Source of the DNA: Mucilaginibacter sabulilitoris
GTDB taxonomy: Bacteria; Bacteroidota; Bacteroidia; Sphingobacteriales; Sphingobacteriaceae
Direction of reading: 5' to 3'
Length of the DNA: 64,000 nt
Assembly (NCBI RefSeq): GCF_034262375.1
Contig: NZ_CP139558.1
Coordinates: forward strand, 6,696,001 to 6,760,000
The notes beneath the pieces were generated by a model, which saw nothing but the letters and a program-made list of their open reading frames with translations, was not told the DNA's origin and searched no databases. This document shows positions 18,156 through 27,047 of the stretch, in pieces (position 1 is the first letter of the stretch; each line of letters starts with the position of its first letter). A program made the translations under genes and the position numbers.

Positions 18156-19373
18156 TTAACGAAGTAACCTGAAACCTTCGCGGATATCATTCACCAGGAG
18201 CTCAGGTTGTTCCCAGGCAGCGAAGTGACCTCCTTTGTTATGTCTTTTGTAATAGATCAGGTTGGGATATGCTTTTTCTGCCCAACTTTGTGGAGCCTGG
18301 TAGAGTTCGTCAGGAAAAGCGCTCACTACAACCGGGACTTCAACACCTAAGGGAGCTACAAAGGCATGTTTATTCTCCCAATAGATGCGGTATCCGGATA
18401 CCGCCGTGTTTGTCAGCCAGCACAATGTGATATTGTCAAGAACATCATCACGGGTAAGCCCTTCAGGTTCGCCTGCAAACGAGCGTGAAATCAGGGACAA
18501 ACTGGGCTGGTCGTGATCAAGAAACATAGTGGCAAGGCCGACAGGCGAATCTGCCGTTGCGAGTAATGTTTGTGGACGCGATCCCATAATTAGAGCATAA
18601 GCAACGTGTTTGTATGAAAAGGCCAATTGATCATACGCCTGTTTTTCTTCGGCGGAGAGACCGTCTGGTGCAGGAGCTCCGGCAAATGCCGCATTGTTGA
18701 TTTCAATTGGAACTGTGCAAGGGAAATTTGTGGCCATGCCCAGTAAATTTTCGGGGGACTGTACAGCCATAATATCCGTAATGAGCCCGCCCCAATCTCC
18801 GCCTTGTGCCAGAAATTTTTCGTATCCAAGACGCTTCATCAGTGTTACCCACGCGTAGGCAATGCGGGAAGGGCCCCAACCTGTAGTGCTTGGCCTCCCG
18901 GAATATCCATAGCCTGGAATGGATGGAATCACAACATGAAAGGCATCCTCGGCCTTTCCACCATAAGCTGTGGGATCTGTGAGCGGGCCAATGATCTTCA
19001 ATTGTTCAATGATCGAACCGGGCCATCCGTGCGTTACTATGAGCGGTAAAGCATTCTCATGTTGCGAACGAACGTGAATAAAGTGAATGTCAAGTCCGTC
19101 AATTGCTGTTATAAAATGGGGAAAAGCATTCAGTTTTGCTTCCACTTTACGCCAATCATATTCTGTGGCCCAATAGTGTGCAAGCGCCTTCATTGTCGCG
19201 AGTGGCACCCCCTGCGTTTGATCGGAAACGGTTTCTTTTTCCGGCCACCTTGTGGCCAAGACCCGGCGTTTTAACTCATCAAGCTCGGCTTGCGGAACTT
19301 TGCTTAAATTAAAAGGCCGAATCTCCTCGTCGGATGCTATTGCCGGAGCAATAGTGCTTTCGTTACTTTCCAT
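18156..19373 (-). CDS. Epoxide hydrolase, microsomal-type with EHN domain
   Basis: 405 residues, cytoplasmic (no signal peptide). The N-terminal EHN domain (about 18-125: IRPFNLSKVPQAELDELKRR, then WRKVEAKLNAFPHF) is followed by an alpha/beta hydrolase fold with oxyanion motif HGWPGS (about 135), nucleophile Asp in GGDWGG (about 212) and the C-terminal catalytic His in KGGHFAAWEQPE (about 385). Family enzymes hydrate epoxides to diols. It is a standalone gene with no evident pathway partners and differs in architecture from the exported hydrolase at 3188. Confidence 0.9.
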   Translation of the reverse strand: MESNESTIAPAIASDEEIRPFNLSKVPQAELDELKRRVLATRWPEKETVSDQTQGVPLATMKALAHYWATEYDWRKVEAKLNAFPHFITAIDGLDIHFIHVRSQHENALPLIVTHGWPGSIIEQLKIIGPLTDPTAYGGKAEDAFHVVIPSIPGYGYSGRPSTTGWGPSRIAYAWVTLMKRLGYEKFLAQGGDWGGLITDIMAVQSPENLLGMATNFPCTVPIEINNAAFAGAPAPDGLSAEEKQAYDQLAFSYKHVAYALIMGSRPQTLLATADSPVGLATMFLDHDQPSLSLISRSFAGEPEGLTRDDVLDNITLCWLTNTAVSGYRIYWENKHAFVAPLGVEVPVVVSAFPDELYQAPQSWAEKAYPNLIYYKRHNKGGHFAAWEQPELLVNDIREGFRLLR

Positions 19374-19824
19374 TGTTTAAATTTTTATATTTATTATTCT
19401 ATTAATTCTCGTAGAAAATTATGTTCAGCTAAAAAATTGATCAGACTTACTAAAAGGTGTAGTTGCAGTTAAACTATTTTCTACTGATCCCCGAAAGGAA
19501 CTAAAAGCGGCGCCGGGTATTTCAGTAAAATCATCTAAACGATTCCAGGCATCGATTTTACGAGATATAGCATATTTGGTGATAACAAGGTGATAGAAGG
19601 GTGTAATAGATTAGAAGGGTATAATAGCGATGTATTATAGGAATGGTGTAATGTGGTTTGATAGATAACAATCAAAACCCCATATAAAATTCTGAAATAT
19701 TTACTGAAAAAGCAAGAAAATCCCAGCCCTATTTTATCCTATACTGGCTATCGTTTAGGTACAAAAGCATCCGTACAGTTTAAAACAACAAACCAGGAAA
19801 AATGGTATATTTATAAATACCGCT
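19374..19824. other. 451-bp intergenic region with small degenerate repeats
   Basis: No gene is supported between the divergent epoxide hydrolase and CHAD genes. Three imperfect copies of a GAAGGGTGTAATAG-like unit lie at 19596-19609, 19614-19627 and 19641-19653. They are too short and uneven to call as anything specific. Confidence 0.5.
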
Positions 19825-19854
19825 GTGATGTGGTACAACACAACTTTTCCCGGT

Positions 19855-20646
19855 ATGAAAAAAAGAGAAGAAATAGTCTATTTTGATAAAGAATGGAAGG
19901 AAATGAGGACCAGTCTTAAATCTTATTTAAAAAAAGAAGAGCAGGCAGACCTCCATCGTTTCAGGGTTCAGGTAAAAAAAATACGCGCCTTTTTGACCTT
20001 ATCAGACAGTACTGAACATCACCCCAAATTGACAAAATATTTTACCCCCGTAAAACGGGTATTTAAAAAAGCAGGTGAAATAAGGAATGCCTATATAAAC
20101 CAGGAACTTGGTAAAACACATCAAATAGGCAATTCATCATTTATGAGCAATCAGTATGAGTTACAACGGAGTGCAAGCAAAAAATTCAAATCAAAAAAGA
20201 GTGAATACCTGGAAAAGTTAAAAGTAGCGCACAAAACAATAAAAGGTAAAATACAATCAATAAGCAATGTACATATCAGCTTGTTTTACCAAAATCAGCT
20301 GCACCAAATTGCAGGATATTTAAATGAACTTAAATTTAATGATGACCTGCATGCGAATAGAAAACAGGTTAAGATATTGCTGTACAATCATAAACTGACA
20401 CATACAACGCTGAACTTAAGTTTTAATGAGCCTTATATGGAACAGGTACAAACAGCTATAGGCAACTGGCATGATCATATTCTTGCAATGGAATTGTTTT
20501 CAAATCACCAGGCAAACGACAAGGTGATAACAGCCAGATTAAAAAAACAGCATACCAAACTTAAAAATCAAATAACTAACCTTACCAAAGATTTTTATAA
20601 CCGGGCTACAACCGCCGTTGATTTGCCTGTTGAACAATTAAGTTAG
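19855..20646 (+). CDS. CHAD domain protein
   Basis: About 263 residues from the ATG at 19855; an upstream in-frame ATG at 19825 would add ten residues without family character. It is a helical, lysine- and histidine-rich CHAD domain: KKEEQADLHRFRVQVKKIRA at about 25-45 is the classic first CHAD helix with conserved H and K/R, and a later histidine helix reads IGNWHDHILAMELFSNH. CHAD domains bind inorganic polyphosphate. The CYTH gene starts four bases after the stop, so the two form a split version of the CYTH-CHAD proteins known elsewhere. Confidence 0.85.
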   Translation: MKKREEIVYFDKEWKEMRTSLKSYLKKEEQADLHRFRVQVKKIRAFLTLSDSTEHHPKLTKYFTPVKRVFKKAGEIRNAYINQELGKTHQIGNSSFMSNQYELQRSASKKFKSKKSEYLEKLKVAHKTIKGKIQSISNVHISLFYQNQLHQIAGYLNELKFNDDLHANRKQVKILLYNHKLTHTTLNLSFNEPYMEQVQTAIGNWHDHILAMELFSNHQANDKVITARLKKQHTKLKNQITNLTKDFYNRATTAVDLPVEQLS

Positions 20647-20650
20647 TGTT

Positions 20651-21124
20651 ATGGGTGTGGAAATTGAAAGAAAGTTTTTGGTTGATCATGAAAAATGGCA
20701 CCAGGCGGACAAGCCAAACGGCGTACACTATCAGCAAGGTTATATTTTAAATGACGATAACCGCACCGTGAGGGTAAGGGTTACAGATACCCACGGCTAT
20801 ATTACTTTAAAAGGCAGAGGAACCAGCAATATGAGCCGTACGGAATTTGAATATGAGATACCTGTTGCCGACGCCAAAGCGCTATTAAAGGAATTTGCTA
20901 AAAACAGCACCGAGAAGATACGCTACTGCATACCATTTGGCGGCTTTACCTGGGAAGTGGACGAGTTTTCGGGTTCAAATGAAGGACTAATAGTGGCAGA
21001 GATAGAGCTTAACGATGAACAGGACAACTTTGAGAAACCCCATTGGATTACTACAGAGGTCACCGACGACGAGCGTTATCTTAACTCCAATTTAGCCACC
21101 CGCCCATTTAAAGATTGGCATTAA
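20651..21124 (+). CDS. CYTH domain protein (triphosphate tunnel metalloenzyme)
   Basis: 157 residues. It begins MGVEIERKFLV, the E-x-E-x-K signature of the CYTH superfamily, followed by tunnel strands with alternating charged residues: RTVRVRVTDTHGYITLKGRG, SRTEFEYEIP, KIRYCIPFGGFTWEVDEFSG and LIVAEIELNDE. The family hydrolyses triphosphate compounds such as tripolyphosphate or ATP with a divalent metal. Pairing with the CHAD gene points to polyphosphate metabolism. The last codons overlap the convergent TetR gene by four bases. Confidence 0.9.
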   Translation: MGVEIERKFLVDHEKWHQADKPNGVHYQQGYILNDDNRTVRVRVTDTHGYITLKGRGTSNMSRTEFEYEIPVADAKALLKEFAKNSTEKIRYCIPFGGFTWEVDEFSGSNEGLIVAEIELNDEQDNFEKPHWITTEVTDDERYLNSNLATRPFKDWH

Positions 21125-21705
21125 GCAATCAGGGCAGACAATGCGACGTCTGCAATATCACGCAGCGTTTTCTCATCGGCACCAGTACGGGCAGCTACTT
21201 TTATAGATGTGATACTGGCAAAAATAAATCTTGCTAAAGCACAGGCGGAGTTTTTGGTCGAAAATTGGCCACTCTGCTGTCCTTTTTCGATAAGCCTGGT
21301 TAAAGCATCTTCAACACTTTGGTTATTTTTATTTACAATATCGCCTATCTCCTTATCCTGCCCGGCAAGTTCAACGGCGGTGTTTACCATAAAACAACCT
21401 TTCAACAAACTATCCTCTATGCTTCCTTTAATAAGACCCTTAAAAACTTCATTTACTGTACTTTCCGCGTCTTCGGCTTTGGCCAGCATGGCAAGCATAG
21501 CACCGGTTTGAGTTGCCTGGTACTGACACAATGCTTTTTTAAACAGCGTGCGTTTATCGGTATAGGTATTATAAATGCTCGACCGATTTATTCCCAGGCC
21601 ATCAACCAAATCCTGCGCAGAGGTTCCGTTGTATCCCTTTCTCCAAAATAACTCTGCTGCTTTGTCAAGCAATGCATCTTCATCAAACTCTTTTTTACGT
21701 GCCAT
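21121..21705 (-). CDS. TetR/AcrR-family repressor
   Basis: 194 residues. The N-terminal TetR HTH (about 10-56) reads LLDKAAELFWRKGYNGTSAQ then INRSSIYNTYTDKRTLFKKA, followed by a helical ligand-binding domain (DUF1956/TetR_C type). It probably controls itself and the SDR gene next to it: near-identical 16-bp operator candidates lie upstream of both (21792-21807 and 22635-22650). The natural ligand is unknown; SDR partners are often induced by electrophiles or quinones (inference). Confidence 0.9.
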   Translation of the reverse strand: MARKKEFDEDALLDKAAELFWRKGYNGTSAQDLVDGLGINRSSIYNTYTDKRTLFKKALCQYQATQTGAMLAMLAKAEDAESTVNEVFKGLIKGSIEDSLLKGCFMVNTAVELAGQDKEIGDIVNKNNQSVEDALTRLIEKGQQSGQFSTKNSACALARFIFASITSIKVAARTGADEKTLRDIADVALSALIA

Positions 21706-21724
21706 AATTTTTTCATAACGATTG

Positions 21725-21764
21725 TTGCCTGATTTACTTAACAGTTGGCAAATAAATCAGGCAA
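21725..21764. repeat. Perfect 12-bp inverted repeat upstream of TetR
   Basis: TTGCCTGATTTA (21725-21736) and its exact complement TAAATCAGGCAA (21753-21764) flank a 16-base centre, 20 bases before the TetR start codon. It could fold in the leader RNA or bind a dimeric regulator. Confidence 0.6.
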
Positions 21765-21791
21765 GCAATTATAAACAGACAAACTAGAATC

Positions 21792-21807
21792 TGAAACGGT
21801 TGTTCCA
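21792..21807. promoter_or_regulatory. TetR operator candidate, upstream of the TetR gene
   Basis: TGAAACGGTTGTTCCA, embedded in a longer palindromic context (AATCTG...CAGATT). It matches the site at 22635 at 14 of 16 positions. It lies between the SDR stop codon and the TetR start, so it fits autoregulation. Confidence 0.6.
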
Positions 21808-21824
21808 GATTATTACAAAAAAAT

Positions 21825-22580
21825 TTAATACATAACCGCATTTACCGTTAAGCCACCATCAACAGTGATTTCGGTACCGGTAATAAATGATGAATCGTCA
21901 GAAGCCAGGAACCTTACCACATTGGCAATTTCTTCTGATTTTCCGAAACGGTTAAGCAATATTCTTGAACTTAAAGCTGCACCAAATCCATCAACCTGCT
22001 CCTGCTCTAAACCCAATTTATCGTACAATGGAGTTGTAACCGGCCCTGGAGAAATTGCATTTACACGAATTTTACGTGGAGCCAATTCACGGGCCAATAC
22101 TTTATTAAATGATAACACAGCCGCTTTACTTGCCGCGTAAACACTGCTATCGGCCACACCCAATACCGCGTTTACAGAAGCGTTAAAGATAACAGAACCA
22201 CCATCATTTAATAAGGGGATAAATTTTTGAACGGTAAAGTAAACCCCTTTTACATTCAGGTTCATTATCGAATCATAATGCTCTTCTGTAGCGGTTTCAA
22301 CCGGACTAAAGGTTGCAATCCCTGCATTCAGGAACAGAATATCAACCTTGCCAAATTGTTCTTTTACGGCGGCGGCTAATTCATCTATCTGTTCTATCTT
22401 ACCCTGGTCAGATACAATGCCTGTTGCGCCAAGCTCTTTAGCGGCTTTTTCCACAGCTACCCTGTTACGGCCTGTAATAACAACTTTTGCGCCTTGTGCT
22501 ATTAATTCGCTTGCTGCTGCATAACCAATGCCGCTATTACCACCTGTAACTACAGCCACTTTGTTTGTTAAATTATTCAT
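21825..22580 (-). CDS. SDR-family NAD(P)-dependent oxidoreductase
   Basis: 251 residues, classical short-chain dehydrogenase. Cofactor motif TGGNSGIG (about 12-19), the NAG strand motif (LFLNAGIATF, about 85), catalytic Ser in FNASVN (about 138), the Y-x-x-x-K pair in SVYAASKAAV (about 150) and the PG motif ISPGPVTTPLYD. The GRNR segment after strand 2 suggests NADP(H) preference. Substrate unknown. It is regulated by the adjacent TetR protein, judged from the shared operators and a strong promoter overlapped by one of them. Confidence 0.93.
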   Translation of the reverse strand: MNNLTNKVAVVTGGNSGIGYAAASELIAQGAKVVITGRNRVAVEKAAKELGATGIVSDQGKIEQIDELAAAVKEQFGKVDILFLNAGIATFSPVETATEEHYDSIMNLNVKGVYFTVQKFIPLLNDGGSVIFNASVNAVLGVADSSVYAASKAAVLSFNKVLARELAPRKIRVNAISPGPVTTPLYDKLGLEQEQVDGFGAALSSRILLNRFGKSEEIANVVRFLASDDSSFITGTEITVDGGLTVNAVMY

Positions 22581-22619
22581 TTTTCAATGTTTAAGATTTG
22601 TTGTTTTGATTTGATGACT

Positions 22620-22652
22620 CAAAGATAAGTATTTTGAAACGATCGTTCCAAA
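22620..22652 (-). promoter_or_regulatory. Promoter of the SDR gene with operator in its spacer
   Basis: Minus-strand TTTG (22652-22649), a 21-base spacer and TATCTTTG (22627-22620) match the Bacteroidota consensus. The palindrome TGAAACGATCGTTCCA (22635-22650, 14 of 16 symmetric) fills the spacer and touches the -33 box, so a bound TetR dimer would block polymerase. The start codon is 40 bases downstream. Confidence 0.75.
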
Positions 22653-22942
22653 ATATTTTTCATAATTATTCCCCTTTAGGATGTAATTGACAATCAAATG
22701 ATAATGCGCTGTAAAATCCCCTTTATAAGTGGCTGAATATCTTTCAGAAATCCGGACTTTTGGCACGTAAATCATTTAAAAATAATTTGTCACTATTTGA
22801 TCTAATTGGTATCTAACTAAAATAATTTAAAAAACAGTAAGGGTAAAATCCGGCGTACGTGTTACATCATACACCGTATCGCTTAATTCTATAATTTTGG
22901 ATGGCAGAGGCTGCTCAGGATTGTAAAAACAAATAAAATTGA

Positions 22943-24706
22943 ATGACTGTAAACCGCAAACTTATAGCCCAATCCTCCACGTTCTTGATAGTTGCATTTT
23001 TTTGTACAAGCCTGTACGCCCAAAATAATTTGATGAAAGAGATTAGCATTGGCGACATTAAAGAACAGCGTATGGGTAACGTACTTGATAAAATTGCCAA
23101 AAAAGGCAATTTCTATTTCGCTTACAATAACAAAACAATCCCTGCCGACAGTATAGTATCCGTTTCTGGTTACCGGGGCACGCTTTTTAGTCTGCTTGAT
23201 AAGTTATTGGGTGAAAGCTATGAATTTAAGGAGGTACCCGGATATATAGTACTAAGACATGCCCCCGGCAGGCTGCATTTAACTGCCGAAGTTGATAAGG
23301 ACCTGGGGTTAGTAAAAGGCTATGTGAACGATGCCTCAAACCAAAAAGAGATAACCCAGGCCAGCGTTTACGAAAAGAACTTATTGGTATCAACCCTTAC
23401 AGATAATAAGGGTTATTTTGAGCTTAAACTCAAAAACTGGAGCGGATCGCTTTTGCTTACAGTAACTAAAGAAAATTACCGGGACACGTCACTTTATCTA
23501 TTACCTGTAGTTAATGTAGATTCTAAACATAATAACCGGAAATATAAATATTACCCTGATGACGGCTCGGGGAATGGTGTTGAACACAGCCGCTTTGCCC
23601 GTTTCTTTATCAGTTCAAAACAACTGATACAGGGTATGAATCTCGGTAATTTTTTTGCTTCACGCCCTTACCAGGTTTCGCTAATTCCCGGATTAAGTTC
23701 GCATGGCATGTATAACAGTCAGATAGTTGATCATGTTTCCTATAACATTTTAGGAGGATACACCGCGGGGATAGATGGCGTTGAAATGGCTGGTTTATTT
23801 AACATCAATAAAAAAGACATGACTTTTTTCCAGGCTGCCGGTATATTTAATGTTGTTGGCGGTAGTACCAAAGGTATTCAATTGGCCGGCGCTTATAACA
23901 ACGTGCTTAATAACGCCAAAGGCTTTCAGGCAGCCGGCCTTATTAACAGGGCGAATAATTTTACCGGCGTACAAATGGCTGGTTTGTTCAATGTCGACCA
24001 GCAGGCAAGCGGCTTTCAGGCTGCGGGAGCATTTAACCGGGCCCGGAGCCTTAACAGCGGCATGCAGTTCGCGGCCCTATTCAATACCACTGGGCAATCA
24101 AACGGATTTCAGCTTGCCGGTTTCTATAATTGGTCTGCCAATGAAGCGGGTTCGCAATTTGCAGCTCTGTTTAACAGGGCAAAAAAAGTAAAAGGCTTTC
24201 AGTTTGCTTTAGTCAATATCGCCGACACCAGCGACTACCCCATAGGTATCATCAATTTTATTAAAAATGGTGAAAAAAGTTTGGCTATAAGTACCGATGA
24301 AAGTTTGTTTACCCACCTTGATTTCCGCTCCGGCGGCAGGGTATTATACGGATTGATAGGTGCTGGATATAAGTTTGACAGCACCGAACCTTTATATGCG
24401 CTTGATATTGGTTTTGGAGCGCACATTGTTAATCACACGAAGTTTTCTTTAAATATGGAAGGCACATCGCAATTAACTACCAATTTTAAAAGGAAGTTTT
24501 ATCAAATCAATTCATTTAAAGTGTTGCCTGGTTATAAGTTCAGTAAACTCATAAGGGTATTTGCAGGTCCTTCATTTAACGTAACATCTGCCGACTTAAG
24601 CGACGAAGCGAAAATTAACGGATGGCTACTTAACAGGTATATAGGTAGCGACAAATTAACCGCCCTCAGCATTGGAGTAACCGGCGGGCTGCAGTTGGTT
24701 TGGTAA
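22943..24706 (+). CDS. STN and regulatory-domain protein with AGxxN surface repeats
   Basis: 587 residues. Signal peptide (1-26, ending LYAQ), STN domain (about 35-107: IGDIKEQRMGNVLDKIAKKG ... GYIVLRH), carboxypeptidase-like regulatory domain (about 120-200: GLVKGYVNDASNQKEITQAS), then about ten tandem repeats (about 275-430) built on G-x-Q-[LMAF]-A-[GA]-[LIAF]-[FYI]-N, and a C-terminal beta-rich domain (RSGGRVLYGLIGAGYKF ... VFAGPSFN). The repeats resemble surface repeat proteins of the LA_2272 type. The STN domain is normally fused to a TonB receptor barrel; none is present. It faces the FecR/sigma pair at 24822-26386, which it might signal to. Its repeat and C-terminal parts are paralogous to 27163-28227. 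Confidence 0.75.
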   Translation: MTVNRKLIAQSSTFLIVAFFCTSLYAQNNLMKEISIGDIKEQRMGNVLDKIAKKGNFYFAYNNKTIPADSIVSVSGYRGTLFSLLDKLLGESYEFKEVPGYIVLRHAPGRLHLTAEVDKDLGLVKGYVNDASNQKEITQASVYEKNLLVSTLTDNKGYFELKLKNWSGSLLLTVTKENYRDTSLYLLPVVNVDSKHNNRKYKYYPDDGSGNGVEHSRFARFFISSKQLIQGMNLGNFFASRPYQVSLIPGLSSHGMYNSQIVDHVSYNILGGYTAGIDGVEMAGLFNINKKDMTFFQAAGIFNVVGGSTKGIQLAGAYNNVLNNAKGFQAAGLINRANNFTGVQMAGLFNVDQQASGFQAAGAFNRARSLNSGMQFAALFNTTGQSNGFQLAGFYNWSANEAGSQFAALFNRAKKVKGFQFALVNIADTSDYPIGIINFIKNGEKSLAISTDESLFTHLDFRSGGRVLYGLIGAGYKFDSTEPLYALDIGFGAHIVNHTKFSLNMEGTSQLTTNFKRKFYQINSFKVLPGYKFSKLIRVFAGPSFNVTSADLSDEAKINGWLLNRYIGSDKLTALSIGVTGGLQLVW

Positions 24707-24765
24707 AATTCTGTCCCCCCCTCCTGAGGGAGGGAATCGCGCGTTCCCCGGTTTTCTTTTGTTAC

Positions 24766-24805
24766 AAAAAAAGGAGCTGATCATTAAATGATCAGCTCCT
24801 TTTTA
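24766..24805. terminator. Bidirectional terminator
   Basis: 14-bp perfect stem AAGGAGCTGATCAT / ATGATCAGCTCCTT with a TAA loop, A run before and T run after. It separates the repeat protein (+) from the FecR gene (-). Confidence 0.93.
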
Positions 24806-24821
24806 TCTGAAATAAGAAATT

Positions 24822-25805
24822 TTATTTCAAAATAATACCCCGCCCGGTTTTATCAATATGTATTTCGGGAGTTGTGGATTTAATTACTTCCAATACCTTA
24901 GTTAACGAATCTTCATACTTAAAGGTGCTCGTAATCGGAACATTGCGCAGAGCGGTATTTTCAATTTTAATATTGGCCCCATAAGCTTCATTCAGGATAT
25001 CAACTAACCGCCATAATGGTGTACCATTGGCAACAAAAGTATTGCTCCTGTAATAATTGTATAGCATATCGGTGCTTTTTTCAACTTTAAGCTGTTTGTC
25101 TCCATGCTTTACGCTTACCATTTCATTTGGGTTCAGTTGTACCGAATTATTGCTTTTGCTCACTTGTACAATCCCGCTCTCTACAATAACTTCGGTGTTT
25201 TGTGCCTCGCTTTTGATGTTAAAGGCTGTACCTATATCCTTTACGGTAATATCATTCACCTGCACAGTAAAAGGTACATGCTCGTTATGTTTAACTTCAA
25301 AAAACGCCTCGCCTGTAAGCTTAATCTCTCTCCTTGACTTGAAATTCCCTGTATAACTTATACCGGAGTTTTTATTGAGATGCACTACAGAGCCATCAGG
25401 CAGGGTTTCTGTCCTAACCTCATTCAACGTTTTAATACTTACCAATCGCGATGACATGCCGCTCTGCTCATATAAATAATAACCAGCCCAACCTGCGCCA
25501 ATTAAAACTACAATGGCGGCCGCTATCCGCAACCAGCTTGTATTGTAATTAATGGACCGTATCTGTGCAGGTTCGCCCTTTCCTGTAGTTCTTTTTTCCT
25601 TGAATTTTTCCCAGGCTTCGGCCTCGCCCAGCGGGCTCACCTGTGCCAGGCGTTTGCTGGTTTCCAGGATAATTTTTACCTCTTCAAATTTTTTGGCATT
25701 AGCTTTACTCACCGCTACCCAGGCCTCAATTTCCTGAGCTTCGGTCGCGGTTGCTTCCCCAAGAATATATTTGATCAGTATATCTTCGCTCATATCCTGT
25801 TTCAT
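24822..25805 (-). CDS. FecR-family anti-sigma factor
   Basis: 327 residues. Cytoplasmic N-terminus (1-88, with a typical ILIKYILGEATATEAQEIEAW start), one membrane span (about 92-111: LRIAAAIVVLIGAGWAGYYL), a periplasmic FecR domain (TLPDGSVVHLNKNSGISYTG, then LTGEAFFEVKHNEHVPFTV and DIGTAFNIKSE) and a DUF4974-like end. The start codon overlaps the sigma gene stop by four bases (ATGA), which indicates coupling. No SusC/D or TonB receptor accompanies it; candidate partners are the STN repeat protein or the barrel proteins nearby. Confidence 0.93.
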   Translation of the reverse strand: MKQDMSEDILIKYILGEATATEAQEIEAWVAVSKANAKKFEEVKIILETSKRLAQVSPLGEAEAWEKFKEKRTTGKGEPAQIRSINYNTSWLRIAAAIVVLIGAGWAGYYLYEQSGMSSRLVSIKTLNEVRTETLPDGSVVHLNKNSGISYTGNFKSRREIKLTGEAFFEVKHNEHVPFTVQVNDITVKDIGTAFNIKSEAQNTEVIVESGIVQVSKSNNSVQLNPNEMVSVKHGDKQLKVEKSTDMLYNYYRSNTFVANGTPLWRLVDILNEAYGANIKIENTALRNVPITSTFKYEDSLTKVLEVIKSTTPEIHIDKTGRGIILK

Positions 25806-26386
25806 GACCTAAACATATTAAATAGCATTAATGTAATTAATGGTAAAAATTCTTTCATCTCTTTTCTTAGTATCCGCAGGGCTTTACCCATGTGCGTTTC
25901 TACAGTTTTAATTGATATATTGAGCTGGTTGGCAATTTCCTGGTATTTTAGCTCCTCAAACCGGCTCAGGTGAAAAATGGCCCGGCATTTTTCGGGCAGT
26001 TTGTTCAGGGCTTTATATAAGTGCCGCTCCAGTTCACTTAATTTTAGTTTACCGGCAGCGTCGTCTGTATGATTTTTCATTGAATACGCAGTTGTGGTTT
26101 GATACCTTTGTTGCACTTTTTGCCGCCTTATATAATTAAGGCTATCGTGGTACACCGATTTGTACAGATATGATTTGATGGAATTTTGAATATTTGGCCA
26201 TTCATTTTTTTCCCACAGTTTAAGAAACAGCGCCTGTACAATCTCTTCCGCAACATCCCAGTCTTTTAGTAAAGAGAAAGCATAAGCATGAAGTTCCCTA
26301 AAATGTTTTTTGAACAGCTGCTCAAAAACAGTCTCATTATCATTGACTAAACTGGCCGTCATCTCCTTATTATCCATTATCGGCAA
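25802..26386 (-). CDS. ECF sigma factor (FecI-like)
   Basis: 194 residues. Region 2 at about 20-85 (FEQLFKKHFRELHAYAFSLL, then DVAEEIVQALFLKLWEKNEW) and region 4 at about 125-185 (LPEKCRAIFHLSRFEELKYQ, then ISIKTVETHMGKALRILRKE). It is upstream of and coupled to its FecR partner. Downstream of the barrel and repeat genes on the same strand, so these may be both its operon mates and its targets (inference). A second in-frame ATG lies three codons in. Confidence 0.92.
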   Translation of the reverse strand: MPIMDNKEMTASLVNDNETVFEQLFKKHFRELHAYAFSLLKDWDVAEEIVQALFLKLWEKNEWPNIQNSIKSYLYKSVYHDSLNYIRRQKVQQRYQTTTAYSMKNHTDDAAGKLKLSELERHLYKALNKLPEKCRAIFHLSRFEELKYQEIANQLNISIKTVETHMGKALRILRKEMKEFLPLITLMLFNMFRS

Positions 26387-26477
26387 TTGGGTTCGGTAAA
26401 GTAAATGTGTAATCGATATAAAATGATTTAAAGCGGGCAGCTGCCGTAACTGCTACCCGCGTAATCAAACTTAGTTA

Positions 26478-27047
26478 TTATTGAAATTTAAAACCAACTC
26501 CAAGACTAAAGATGCTGGCTTTTTGCCCAAGTTCTTTGTTAAACTTACTTAAACCCAGGCTGTAACGGGCATCAAAAGTGAGGCTGCCTATATCAACCCC
26601 TGCATTTAACACACCACCGGCGGTAAAGTCTTTGTATTTAAAGCCGCCCGGAGCTACCGGTTTTTTAAGACTATAATACAAATCGGGACCGGCAGATACC
26701 CGGAAGTTCAGATCGGCTGTGTTCACTATTTTGTAACCTACCATTAAAGGCAGGTTTAATTGCCTGAATTTCGCCTCGTATGAATTGGAATTGAAGCGGT
26801 ATTTGTCGCTGAAAGTAACATAGTTAAGTTCGGGCTGAAAGTAAATATCTTTACCAACCCTGGCAAATACACCTGCATTAAAGCCTATTTTACCTTCCTT
26901 ATCACTAACAGCGCTCAAGCCCGTTTTTAACGTAGAGAAGTTAACCCCAGCCTTAATACCAAACTCAGGGTCTGATGACTGGGCTTTTACCGAACTAAGG
27001 CCTAACGCAAATAAAATGGCCGTCGCGAATAATTTAATTGTTTTCAT
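26478..27047 (-). CDS. Small outer-membrane beta-barrel protein (OMP_b-brl_2 type)
   Basis: About 189 residues from the ATG at 27047; an upstream ATG at 27071 repeats MKTI and would add eight residues before the signal peptide, so the inner start is preferred. Signal peptide MKTIKLFATAILFALGLSSV with cleavage after VKAQ, then alternating strands (FGIKAGVNFSTLKTGL, IGFNAGVFARVGKDIYFQPE, LNLPLMVGYKIV, FRVSAGPDLYYSL, FDARYSLGLSKF) and a terminal aromatic strand (IFSLGVGFKFQ). This fits the PF13568-type eight-strand porin family of Bacteroidota. Ligand unknown. Confidence 0.85.
   Translation of the reverse strand: MKTIKLFATAILFALGLSSVKAQSSDPEFGIKAGVNFSTLKTGLSAVSDKEGKIGFNAGVFARVGKDIYFQPELNYVTFSDKYRFNSNSYEAKFRQLNLPLMVGYKIVNTADLNFRVSAGPDLYYSLKKPVAPGGFKYKDFTAGGVLNAGVDIGSLTFDARYSLGLSKFNKELGQKASIFSLGVGFKFQ

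Noticed and set aside
19596..19653. GAAGGGTGTAATAG-like repeats as regulatory iterons
   Set aside because: Only three imperfect copies with uneven spacing; no replication or regulator gene is linked.
22584..22775. Minus-strand 63-codon frame upstream of the SDR gene
   Set aside because: It contains the SDR promoter and operator and has no protein-like features.
23800..24230. Tandem repeats suggesting a CRISPR array or satellite DNA
   Set aside because: The periodicity is in the protein (AGxxN repeats), with no conserved DNA repeat and spacer pattern.
24713..24750. C-rich and G-rich stretch after the STN repeat protein as a second terminator
   Set aside because: Short, imperfect pairing and no T run; the strong terminator at 24766 explains the region.
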